Assembly (NCBI GenBank): GCA_963750535.1 | Contig: CAVVRF010000027.1 | Span: 1-64,000, forward strand | Length of the DNA: 64,000 nucleotides | DNA from: JAKFWF01 sp963750535 | GTDB taxonomy: Bacteria > Pseudomonadota > Alphaproteobacteria > Rhizobiales > Hyphomicrobiaceae | Reading direction: 5' to 3' | Shown here: piece by piece, positions 9,216 through 17,369 of the stretch | Position numbering within the stretch: the first letter of the stretch is position 1 | How the letters are laid out: every line of letters starts with the position of its first letter | The notes under the pieces: model-generated | Database searches by the model: none | The model's input: the letters and a program-made list of their open reading frames with translations, nothing else | What the model was told of the DNA's origin: nothing | Translations under genes and position numbers: made by a program

Positions 9216-10253
9216 TCAGCCCTTTCTTCGGACCATGAGCTTCGACAGGAAAACCGGCTCGGCGGCGACGGGCAGCAGGCCGGCGTCGGTGAACAGGCCG
9301 TCGAGATCGTCGGTCGTATACTGCCGGAAATAGGGCTCGTGGAACCGGACGGGAAAGGCCTCGAGCAGGCCATCCCAGCCCGGCCGGTCGCCGATCTGCA
9401 AACTGTCGATGAATACCAGCAGGCCGCCCGGCTTCAGCACGCGCGCGATCTCGGCGGCCACCCGGCGCCGCACCAGCGCCGGCAGCTCGTGGAACATGAA
9501 GATGCAGCTGGCGATGTCCTGGCTGGCGTCGTCGAGCGGGATCTGCTCGGCGTTGCCATGGATGAAGGCAGCCGGACGAAGACTGTCCATGTGCCGGGTC
9601 GCCTCCGCCAGGTATGGCTGCGACAAGTCGAGGCCGGTGAGCTTCATCGCCGGGAAGGCGAGGCGCACCTGCCGCAGAAAGCGGCCGGTGCCGCAGGCGA
9701 CGTCGAGCATCGCTGCCTGCCTCTGGTCCTTGCCGCGCATGAACTCGGCGATCGGACGCAAGCCGGCGCGGCGCATCGCATTGGCCGAGCCATAGAACAG
9801 GGTCTCGACCTGCACGTCGTAGAGGCGCGCCGACTCCTCGGAGAGGTAGCCGCCGGTCTGGAAGTGGAAATCCTGCGTGAAGTAGTCGGGCAAGCCGTCG
9901 GCCTCGGGCGAGCGGCGCGCGGTGCCGGCATCGGCGGTCTGGCGGCGGCGTACCGCCTCCGGCAGGTCGGCGAGCATCATCCTGAGCCGGGCGAGGTGCT
10001 CGGTGAGCGTGTCGGCCTCGTCGGCATTGGGCGGGAACAGGCCTTCGCGAGCCGCCTTTGCGTCGGCGAGGAATAATCCGGCGAGATCGGTCAGCAGCTC
10101 CTGGCGGGTCGGAACCGGCTGCGACGGCCGGTAGGGCAACTTGCCGCCGAGCCGCTCCACCTGCCGGTCGAGCAGCCAGTTGATGCCGTAGTACCAGCCG
10201 AACCGCGCCGTGTTGCCGGCAATCTGGGCGGCCTGCTGCAATGGGTTCGTCAT
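9216..10253 (-). CDS. class I SAM-dependent methyltransferase
   Basis: The protein has 345 residues, starting at MTNPLQQAAQIAG. The methyltransferase core lies in the C-terminal half: motif I is AAMLDVACGTGRFLR, motif II region is KLTGLDLSQPYL, and the post-motif is GGLLVFIDSLQIGD. The first 150 residues are a helical region (WYYGINWLLDRQVERLGGKL) found in a conserved proteobacterial methyltransferase group of unknown substrate. It is divergent from the sirtuin gene. The UbiE-like core suggests a small-molecule rather than nucleic-acid substrate, but this is inference. Confidence 0.85.
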   Translation of the reverse strand: MTNPLQQAAQIAGNTARFGWYYGINWLLDRQVERLGGKLPYRPSQPVPTRQELLTDLAGLFLADAKAAREGLFPPNADEADTLTEHLARLRMMLADLPEAVRRRQTADAGTARRSPEADGLPDYFTQDFHFQTGGYLSEESARLYDVQVETLFYGSANAMRRAGLRPIAEFMRGKDQRQAAMLDVACGTGRFLRQVRLAFPAMKLTGLDLSQPYLAEATRHMDSLRPAAFIHGNAEQIPLDDASQDIASCIFMFHELPALVRRRVAAEIARVLKPGGLLVFIDSLQIGDRPGWDGLLEAFPVRFHEPYFRQYTTDDLDGLFTDAGLLPVAAEPVFLSKLMVRRKG

Positions 10254-10368
10254 GCGCCAGCCTCGTGTAGTGTGGGCCCCAGTGTGCCGCTTCGGTCCGC
10301 CGCCTGCAACTTGACCGCGGTGCGAACGGTGCGACACGCTGTCGGACAAGAAACACGGCGGGCGATCG

Positions 10369-11079
10369 ATGCCGAGATACAGGAATATCGTGGTTCTGAC
10401 CGGCGCCGGGCTGTCGGCCGAATCCGGGCTTTCGACTTTTCGCGACAAGGACGGAATCTGGGCCAAGGTGCGCGTCGAGGACGTAGCGACGCCGGAAGCA
10501 TTCGCGCGCGATCCGGCGCGCGTGCAGGCATTCTACAACAAGCGGCGGCGGGATCATGCTGCGGCGAGGCCCAATGCCGCCCATCTGGCGCTGGCGAGGC
10601 TCGAGGCAGAGCACGACGGTGACGTGCTGGTGGTGACCCAGAACATCGATGCCCTGCACGAGGCGGCCGGCCAGCGCCACCTGATCCACATGCACGGCGA
10701 GCTGCTGAAGGCCTGGTGCCTTGCCTGCGACGCCCGCTCGCCGTGGAGCGGCGATATCGCCGCCGCATCCTGCTGTCCGCACTGCGGGGCTGTCGGCCGC
10801 CTGCGGCCCGACGTCGTTTGGTTCGGCGAGGTGCCCTATGGCATGGACGCCATCGCCGATGCGTTGGCCGAGGCGGAGATGTTCATCTCGATCGGCACCA
10901 GCGGCAACGTCTATCCGGCCGCCGGCTTCGTCGCGGCGGCGCGCCATGCCGGCGCTCGCACGATCGAGCTCAATCTCGAGCCGTCCGAAGGCGTGGGCCT
11001 GTTCCACGAGGCGGTGCACGGGCCGGCCAGCCGGATCGTCCCGGAGTTCGTCGACGGACTGTTGCGAGGCGGACGCTAG
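10369..11079 (+). CDS. cobB: Sir2-family NAD-dependent protein deacylase
   Basis: The protein has 236 residues. NAD-binding motif GAGLSAESGLSTFRD, TQNID and the catalytic His in HMHGEL are all present. A zinc ribbon is visible as CLAC followed by CCPHC. The FYNKRR segment supplies the Tyr-x2-Arg pair that marks class III sirtuins, so removal of succinyl or malonyl groups as well as acetyl is predicted. The protein is cytoplasmic. The stop codon TAG is part of the CTAG that begins the hairpin element at 11076. Confidence 0.92.
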   Translation: MPRYRNIVVLTGAGLSAESGLSTFRDKDGIWAKVRVEDVATPEAFARDPARVQAFYNKRRRDHAAARPNAAHLALARLEAEHDGDVLVVTQNIDALHEAAGQRHLIHMHGELLKAWCLACDARSPWSGDIAAASCCPHCGAVGRLRPDVVWFGEVPYGMDAIADALAEAEMFISIGTSGNVYPAAGFVAAARHAGARTIELNLEPSEGVGLFHEAVHGPASRIVPEFVDGLLRGGR

Positions 11080-11153
11080 TGTGATGACCGCGAAGTCCGC
11101 TTCCTTCTCGCAGCTAGGTCGGAGGGCGGACTTCGCGGTCTGAATCACACTAG
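11076..11153. repeat. CTAGTGT-ended hairpin element A
   Basis: The 78-base unit begins CTAGTGTGAT and ends ATCACACTAG. The arms pair through ACCGCGAAGTCCGC and its complement GCGGACTTCGCGGT, leaving a loop of about 24 bases. It has the same termini as element B 13 bases further on. It supplies the stop codon of the sirtuin gene. Confidence 0.85.
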
Positions 11154-11166
11154 AATCAATGCCTTG

Positions 11167-11241
11167 CTAGTGTCCTTATCGTTCGCGAAGTTCGTAAGGC
11201 ACTTGCGGAGAATGTAACGAACTTCGCGAACGGGACACTAG
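11167..11241. repeat. CTAGTGT-ended hairpin element B
   Basis: The 75-base unit begins CTAGTGTCC and ends GGGACACTAG. The arms pair through GTTCGCGAAGTTCGT and ACGAACTTCGCGAAC. It shares terminal CTAGTGT/ACACTAG and the core TTCGCGAA/CGCGAAGT pattern with element A, but the loop and arm bases differ. It ends five bases before the LysR start codon and therefore occupies that gene's ribosome-binding region. Confidence 0.85.
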
Positions 11242-11246
11242 CCGCG

Positions 11247-12128
11247 ATGAACCTGACGCAGGTCCTCGCCTTTCATCGCGTCGCCGCCGCCGGCAGCTTC
11301 ACCCACGCGGCGCGGATGTCGGGTCTCAGCCAGCCGACGCTTTCGGGACAGGTGCGCGCGCTCGAGAAGACGATCGGCAAGCGCCTGTTCGAGCGCACCG
11401 GCCGGCGGGTGCGGCTGACGGATGCGGGCGAAGCACTGTTCGCGGCCACGTCGCGGCTGTCCGAGGCGATCGGCAACGTCGAGCGGGTGCTCGAGGGCAG
11501 TCATGGCGAGCGCGCCGGCGTGCTGCGGGTCAGCGCCGACAGTGCGGTGCACGTGCTACCCGTGCTCGGGCAGATGAAGCGCGCCGCCGGCGAGCTGTCC
11601 TTCTCGCTGCGTATCAGCAACTCGGCCGAGGTGACGGCACAGGTGCTGAACGAGGAGGCCGATGTCGGCGTGATGGCGCGGGCGACCGGGGACGCGCGGC
11701 TGTCTGCGATCAAGATCCGGGATGATCGGCTGGTGCTGCTGGTCTCCCGCCGCGACCCCTGGGCGAGCCGCAAGCGGATCAAGCTCGCCGATTTCGCCGG
11801 CCGCGACCTCGTCGTGCGCGAGCGCGGCTCGATCACGCGCGAGGTGATGGAGCAGCGGCTGGAGGCCGCCGGCATCGCCACCGGGCAGGTGTTCGACGTG
11901 GCGACGCGCGAGGCGGTGCGGGAGGCGGTCGCCGCCGGCTTCGGCGCCGGCGTCGTATTCGCCAGCGAGGCGGGCAACGACGCGCGACTGGTGACGCTGG
12001 CGATCCAGGGTGCCGACCTCACCGTCGCCGAATACGCGATCTGCCGCGCCGAGCGCCGCCGGGTGCCGCTGATCGCGCAGTTCTTCGATGCGGCGCAGCG
12101 CATGGCTGCCATCAACCGGTGGCTGTGA
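11247..12128 (+). CDS. LysR-family transcriptional regulator
   Basis: The protein has 293 residues. An N-terminal winged helix-turn-helix is clear (FTHAARMSGLSQPTLSGQV and LEKTIGKRLFERTGRR). It is followed by a periplasmic-binding-fold effector domain with DVGVMARATGD and AGFGAGVVFASEAG. The next gene, an omega-amino acid aminotransferase, lies 130 bases downstream on the same strand, so amino-acid or aminophosphonate catabolism is a possible target. LysR regulators usually lie divergent from their targets, so this is weak. Its start codon directly abuts a hairpin element that may influence translation. Confidence 0.9.
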   Translation: MNLTQVLAFHRVAAAGSFTHAARMSGLSQPTLSGQVRALEKTIGKRLFERTGRRVRLTDAGEALFAATSRLSEAIGNVERVLEGSHGERAGVLRVSADSAVHVLPVLGQMKRAAGELSFSLRISNSAEVTAQVLNEEADVGVMARATGDARLSAIKIRDDRLVLLVSRRDPWASRKRIKLADFAGRDLVVRERGSITREVMEQRLEAAGIATGQVFDVATREAVREAVAAGFGAGVVFASEAGNDARLVTLAIQGADLTVAEYAICRAERRRVPLIAQFFDAAQRMAAINRWL

Positions 12129-12260
12129 TCGATGCATGAACGGCAGTTTCGCGCGCCGCGGTCGCGGCTTTCGGTGGCAAATGCCGCGTGGTAGGTCTTA
12201 AGGAACAGATCAGTTCGATCCGACCGGCGGAATTGCCGCCGCACAACCCCTGGAGGACCC

Positions 12261-13589
12261 ATGGCCCCGCTCGACATGAAACCGAACGAGCTCGAACCCT
12301 ACTGGATGCCGTTCACGCCGAACCGGTCGTTCAAGAAGCGCCCGCGGCTGTTCTCCGGCGCCAAGGACATGCACTTCCTGACGCCCGACGGGCGCAAGGT
12401 CATCGACAGCTCGTCGGGCCTGTTCTGCGTCAACGCCGGGCACACCCGCGCGCCGATCGTCGAAGCGATCCAGCAGGCGGCGGCCAAGCTCGATTTCGCG
12501 CCGCCCTTCCAGTACGGCCATCCGCAGGTGTTCGAGCTGTCATCGCGTCTCGCCCTGCTGGCGCCCGGTGATCTCGACTACACGCTGTTCGCCAACTCGG
12601 GCAGCGAAGCGGTCGACACGGCGCTGAAGGTGGCGCTCGCCTACCACAAAGCGCGCGGCGAGGGCGCGCGGACCCGCTTCATCGGCCGCGAGCGCGGCTA
12701 CCACGGCGTCAACTTCGGCGGCCTCTCGGTCGGCGGCATGGTCGCCAACCGCAAGGCGTTCGGCAACATGCTGCAGGGCGTCGACCACCTGCCGACCACC
12801 TATGACCGCTCGAAGCAGGCGTTCTCGGTCGGCGAGCCGGAGTGGGGCGCGCACCTGGCCGACGAATTGCTGCGGCTGATCAATCTGCACGATGCGTCGA
12901 CCATCGCCGCCGTCATCGTCGAGCCGGTGGCAGGCTCGACCGGCTGCCTCGCGCCGCCGAAGGGCTATCTCGAGAAGCTGCGCAAGATCACCGCCGACCA
13001 CGGCATCCTGCTGATCTTCGACGAGGTCATCACCGCCTTCGGCCGCCTCGGCCACGCCTTCGCCTCCGAGCGCTTCGGCATCGTTCCCGACATGATCACC
13101 TTCGCCAAGGGCGTCAACAACGGCTCGGTGCCGATGTCGGGCGTGATGGTGCGCAAGGGCATCTACGAGACGCACATGACCGGGCCGGATTATCTGGTCG
13201 AGCTGTTCCACGGCTACACCTATTCCGGCCATCCGCTGGCGGTCGCGGCCGGCCTCGCGACCCTCAACCTGTACCGGGACGAGGCCCTGTTCGAGCGGGC
13301 GAGGAAGCACGAGCCGCTGTTCGCCGAGCTGATGATGAGCCTGAAGAAGGAGCCGAACGTCGCCGACATCCGCTCGATCGGCCTGATCTGCGGCATCGAC
13401 CTCAACGCTGCGAACGGCAAGCCCGGCAGCAGAGGCTACGAGGCGATCGAGCGCATGTACCACGAGCACGATCTCTACTGCCGGGTGACCGCCGACACGC
13501 TGATCGTGGCGCCGCCGCTGATCGCCAGCGAAAGCGACATGACGCAGATCCGCGACAAGATCGCAACGGTGCTGCGCGCGGTCGCGTGA
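12261..13589 (+). CDS. omega-amino acid:pyruvate aminotransferase (class III, PLP)
   Basis: The protein has 442 residues with a GGAGGA ribosome site. Class III aminotransferase motifs are visible: NSGSEAVDTALKVALAY, RGYHG, the PLP Asp in LLIFDEVITAFGRLG, and the Schiff-base lysine in ITFAKGVNNG. The opening EPYWMPFTPNRSFKKRPRL is characteristic of beta-alanine or omega-amino acid:pyruvate aminotransferases. It would convert beta-alanine or similar omega-amines to semialdehydes with alanine as the co-product. A strong hairpin terminator follows. Confidence 0.9.
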   Translation: MAPLDMKPNELEPYWMPFTPNRSFKKRPRLFSGAKDMHFLTPDGRKVIDSSSGLFCVNAGHTRAPIVEAIQQAAAKLDFAPPFQYGHPQVFELSSRLALLAPGDLDYTLFANSGSEAVDTALKVALAYHKARGEGARTRFIGRERGYHGVNFGGLSVGGMVANRKAFGNMLQGVDHLPTTYDRSKQAFSVGEPEWGAHLADELLRLINLHDASTIAAVIVEPVAGSTGCLAPPKGYLEKLRKITADHGILLIFDEVITAFGRLGHAFASERFGIVPDMITFAKGVNNGSVPMSGVMVRKGIYETHMTGPDYLVELFHGYTYSGHPLAVAAGLATLNLYRDEALFERARKHEPLFAELMMSLKKEPNVADIRSIGLICGIDLNAANGKPGSRGYEAIERMYHEHDLYCRVTADTLIVAPPLIASESDMTQIRDKIATVLRAVA

Positions 13590-13615
13590 ACCGGCGTCAA
13601 GGGATGCGATTGACG

Positions 13616-13640
13616 GCGGGGGCCTCGCGGCCCCCGCTTT
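13616..13640 (+). terminator. intrinsic terminator of the aminotransferase gene
   Basis: A nine-base perfect stem GCGGGGGCC / GGCCCCCGC with a TCGC loop is followed by TTT. It sits 27 bases after the aminotransferase stop. Confidence 0.8.
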
Positions 13641-13779
13641 GCTGTGCAGCACGGCGTGAATTCTGGTGATAGTTGTTTTCCGGCCGTTGCACGGGACGGG
13701 TGGCGTCGAGAAGCTTGCAGGCAACGAATCGAGTTGGGCGGGCTCGCCGACTTGGGGGCTCATTCGAGGGTGAACGCCG

Positions 13780-15536
13780 TTGTCCGACCAAGCGCTTCGA
13801 CGTCCAGAGAGAAAAGGCCGCAGCCGCGATCCGGTCCGCGATAGCCTGATCGTCCTTTGCATCACCGTGGTGGCGCTGGCCATGGGGTCCGGCCTGCATC
13901 TGCAGTTCGCCATGACATTCTGGCTGGCGGTGGCGGCAGCGCTGGCGGCCTTCGTCGTGCTGCTATCGACGCACGTGTTGTTGCGGCGCAGCGATTACGT
14001 CGACGACCTGCGTCGCGAGGTCGCCCGGCTCGAGGCGCGGCTGGGGCGGCCCAGTGCCCCGCCGACCAGGCAGCCAGCCGCGGCGCCACAGGGGGCTGCC
14101 GCGCCTGAGCTTTCGCCGGCGGCACTGGTATTGCCGCCTCGGCGCGAGCCGGCGCCGGCAGGTCCGGTCGCGACCATGGAGGAGTACTGGGGCTTTGCCC
14201 CGGCCACGGGCATCGCCGCGCCGGCATTCGCGCCAGCAGTACCGGCTAGTCGATGCGATCACGGAAGCGATCGCCAAGCTGCCCGCCGCCGAGGCCTCCA
14301 AGCTGCCCGCCGCGGAGACTTCCATGCTGCCGGATGCCGAGGCTCTGGCGCCGCCGCCGGTGGCGAGCACGCCGCACGCCGACGCCCCGAATTCGCGCGA
14401 CGCCGATGCCGACAAGATCAACGAGGTGATCAAGAAGCTCGCCGCCGACATCACCCAGGGGCAGGCGCTGCTCGGTACGCGAATCGGTCGCCGGCGGCGC
14501 CAGCGACGACGACCTGCCAGCCGCGACGTCGGTGGAGCCTCTTGCCACCGTCGCGGTGGGCGCGCCGCCGCCTGATGTCGACAATTCGGTCGCGGCACTG
14601 CACGCCGCCGCCGACGCCATGCGCGAGGCCGGCCGTGCCTTCGAGCAGCTGAAGGCCGACGCCGGCATGCTGTCGGCGGAGCGTATCGCGCCGCCGCCGA
14701 TCCCGCCCGCCCCCGCCGCAATCGTCCCGCCGGCCGCCTCGGTGCTGGTACCGATCGATCCGGCGCGCGCGCGCCTTGCCGCGGTCGCCGAAGCGATCGA
14801 GCGCGAACGGCTCGACGTGATGCTGCAGCCGATCCTCGGTCTCGCCGATCGCCGGGCGCAGCACTACATCGTTTCCGTCCGCCTGCGCGGCGGCTCCGAC
14901 GACGATCCCGGCGGACTGCCGTCGCTCGACCGGTTCGCGCCGGGCTCCGGGCTGCTGCCGCTGCTTGACGCGGTGAAGGTCGAGAGCGCCGCGCGGATCG
15001 CCTGGCGCATGGAGGATCGCGGCAAGCCCGGCGCATTGTTCTCGCAATTGGCCGGCGAGTCGCTGGTGAGCGACCGCTTCCTCAATCGGTTCGCCGACAC
15101 CTACCGGCAGGGCGACACGCTCGGCGGCCGCCTGGTGCTGTCGTTCAGGCAGTCGGAGGTGCGGCTGTTCTCCGAGATGCAGTGGGCGACGCTGAGAGAC
15201 ATGGCCGACCTCGGCTTCCGCTTCTGCCTCGACGAGATCACCGACCTCGATCTCGACTTCGCGGCGCTCAGGGGAATTGGCTTCACGTTCGCCCGCATCG
15301 ATGCGCCGGTGTTCCTCGACGGCCTGATGGCGGAGGGCGGCGTCATTCCGGCGACCGACATCTGCCGCCATTTCGCCAGTCTCGGCCTCGCCGTGATCGT
15401 CGGCGAGATCACCGACGAAGCCGTCACCGCGCGGCTGCAGTCCTGCGGCGTTGAGCTCGGCCAGGGCGAGCTGTTCGGCGCGCCGCGGCCGGTGAAGGCG
15501 GATGTGTTGCGCAATCCACACGCAGCTGTAGCTTGA
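13780..15536 (+). CDS. membrane-anchored degenerate EAL-domain protein (two frameshifts)
   Basis: The gene reads as one protein of about 584 residues after removing one base near 14248 and one near 14480. The TTG start at 13780 has GAGGG upstream. Residues 23-73 form two transmembrane helices. A long Ala/Pro-rich linker follows. The C-terminal 240 residues are an EAL fold (VMLQPILGLADRR, GELFGAPRPV). The catalytic Glu of the ExLxR motif is replaced (YIVSVRLRG), DDFG is LDEI, and the later Lys is Arg. It therefore probably binds rather than hydrolyses cyclic di-GMP, or has another regulatory role. It sits immediately upstream of the HAD gene, an arrangement I recall from related genomes. Confidence 0.75.
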
Positions 15537-15574
15537 GCTTGAACGGGCGTCGGCGGCCGTCTATGGCATAGGGA

Positions 15575-16441
15575 ATGAGCCAGGTTTCCGCGCCCCGATC
15601 GATCCCCCTCCTCAGCTCCGTTGCCAGTCTCGCCCGGACGAGCGATGCCTGGATCTGCGACATCTGGGGTGTGCTGCACAACGGCGTCGAGCCGTTCCTG
15701 CCGGCCGCCGCCGCCGCCCGTCAATTTCGCCAGTCCGGCGGCACCATATGCCTGCTGACGAACGCGCCGCGCCCGAACGGCTCGGTGATCAAGCAGATGC
15801 GCGACATCGGCGTGCCGCTCGATGTGTTCGACGCGGTGGTGACCTCGGGCGACCTGACGCGGGCGCTGATCACGCAGCGTGACGACAAGCGGCTGTTCCA
15901 CCTCGGCCCGCCCAAGGACCTGCCGATCTTCGAGGGCCTCGAGGTGGAGTTCATCGGGCCGGAGGCAGCCAAGTTCGTGGTGTGCTCGGGCTACTACAAC
16001 GACGACGTCGAGACGCCGGACGACTATGCCGACATGCTGGCGAGGCTGCGCGGCAACGACGCGCTGATGGTGTGCGCCAATCCCGACATCGTGGTCGAGC
16101 GCGGGCACCGGCTGGTCTACTGCGCCGGCGCGCTGGCGGAAGCCTACGAGAAGCTTGGCGGACGGGTGATCTACGCCGGCAAGCCGCATCTGCCGGCGTA
16201 CGAGATGGCGCTCGCCGAGATCGAGCGGGCGCGCGGCGGCAAGGTGGCGAAGGATCGCATTCTGGCGATCGGCGATGGCATGCGCACCGACATGGCGGGC
16301 GCGGTCAACTTCGGCGTCCGCTCGCTGTTCATCGGCAGTGCCCTGCACGCCAAGGGACCGCTGGATGCGGCGTCGCTGGCGGCGCTGTTCAAGGAAGTGG
16401 CGGCAAAGCCGGTCGGCGCGATGGACGGGCTGGTGTGGTAG
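15575..16441 (+). CDS. TIGR01459-family HAD-superfamily hydrolase
   Basis: The protein has 288 residues. The nucleophile motif is WICDIWGVLHNGV, motif II is CLLTNAPRPNGSV and the Mg-binding motif is ILAIGDGMRTDMAGA. This matches the subclass IIA HAD group (TIGR01459) related to NagD and PGP phosphatases, with a C2 cap between motifs II and III. Reaction is phosphoester hydrolysis; the substrate is not established for this family. It begins 38 bases after the EAL gene and may be co-transcribed. Confidence 0.9.
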   Translation: MSQVSAPRSIPLLSSVASLARTSDAWICDIWGVLHNGVEPFLPAAAAARQFRQSGGTICLLTNAPRPNGSVIKQMRDIGVPLDVFDAVVTSGDLTRALITQRDDKRLFHLGPPKDLPIFEGLEVEFIGPEAAKFVVCSGYYNDDVETPDDYADMLARLRGNDALMVCANPDIVVERGHRLVYCAGALAEAYEKLGGRVIYAGKPHLPAYEMALAEIERARGGKVAKDRILAIGDGMRTDMAGAVNFGVRSLFIGSALHAKGPLDAASLAALFKEVAAKPVGAMDGLVW

Positions 16442-16709
16442 GTGGCGGGGCGGTGGGGGTGGGGTTGGTGACGCGGGTTGGCGGTGACGCCGGGTGAGGG
16501 ATTGAGCGGTTCGGGTATCGACGCTCGCGCTTGCATATGAGCGTGTGGCCGGTTCCTTTACATTAGCGGTCCTCAGCCGATCCTGACCTGTGACACTCCT
16601 GTGGCACAGTGGTCACCGACACCCTTGTCGGCTTTCCGAGGAACTGCGTCTCAGATGACCCACTTGACATCAGAGCTAGCCTACTGCGAAGTCGGTCAAG
16701 TTTCGGGAG
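16442..16709. other. intergenic border of a lower-GC island
   Basis: No gene is seen. The sequence changes from GC-rich to distinctly more AT-rich around 16540, marking the left edge of the island that runs to about 19270. A small imperfect hairpin GTGACACTCC...GTGGTCAC lies near 16590. No integrase or attachment repeat is visible. Confidence 0.5.
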
Positions 16710-17047
16710 TTATGGGCTATTGCGTCCGTAGAAATTCTTCGCTTCCTTCGACCAAGCGTTGATATTGTCGTCCAGTGTTGCGTCTCCGTCGGGAACGCGC
16801 CCATTTGCTTCATTGCTCATTAGGTGTCGATAGAGGAAGCGCACACTGGCGATGATGACGTCGAGGTGCGGGACAGCTTGCACCACTCCAATACAGCAAC
16901 ATCGAGGAAGTTCGAGTTTGCGGTTACGAGGAACTGCCCACGAAAAATTGATTTCTTTCGCTTCCATCCTAGCCGATAGAAGATCGTGTTCCGAGCACAG
17001 TGAATACATAAAATCAGCACACGGCGCAGTCGTTTGATCTCGGCCAT
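16710..17047 (-). pseudogene. broken third gene of the island cassette (internal deletion plus frameshift)
   Basis: The start at 17047 is 13 bases after the previous gene's stop and has CGAGG before it, so it was a translated gene. Its first 58 residues (MAEIKRLRRVLILCIHCARN, then FLVTANSNFLDVAVLEWCKL) are intact. The frame then shifts near 16875 and a second segment (PHLDVIIASVRFLYRHLM to FYGRNSP) continues in another frame. The join looks like a lost central block. I recall intact relatives carrying about 60 more residues, with an RxYRDKFVAH-like segment similar to HEPN proteins; that comparison is from memory. Confidence 0.5.
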
Positions 17048-17060
17048 TCAGGACCTCGGA

Positions 17061-17369
17061 TTACCCGAGCTCGGAAGAAGCAGCGATGCCTTCGCAGTAA
17101 ACGATGGCGAGTTCGTCCTGCGGAAGAGTTTTCAGGTGATCGTAGTCCGGAGCTCCTTTCAACCATTCCAGCAACTTTTCGCGCGGCGTGTTCTTGTAGG
17201 TTTGGTACATGAACTTTGCCAGTTCGAGCCAGTTGTCGACCTGTCTGGTCGTTGGGCGAACCTCGCCAAAGAATGTCTCCGGATGGCGCTTCCATGCGGC
17301 CAATTCGGCGTCGGTAAGAGGGCACGTGACCATGAAGTTGTCTGTTGCAGTCTGGAAGACGCCTATCAC
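17061..17369 (-). CDS. small protein of unknown function, coupled to the SEC-C protein
   Basis: The protein has up to 102 residues. The GTG start at 17369 overlaps the stop of the upstream gene by four bases (GTGA); an internal Met at residue 13 is an alternative. The body contains CPLTDAELAAWKRHPETFFG and a helix with REKLLEWLKGAPDYDHL. I do not recognise a family. It is acidic, soluble, and more AT-rich than the chromosome around it. The overlap on one side and the 13-base gap on the other place it in a three-gene operon. Confidence 0.6.
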   Translation of the reverse strand: MIGVFQTATDNFMVTCPLTDAELAAWKRHPETFFGEVRPTTRQVDNWLELAKFMYQTYKNTPREKLLEWLKGAPDYDHLKTLPQDELAIVYCEGIAASSELG

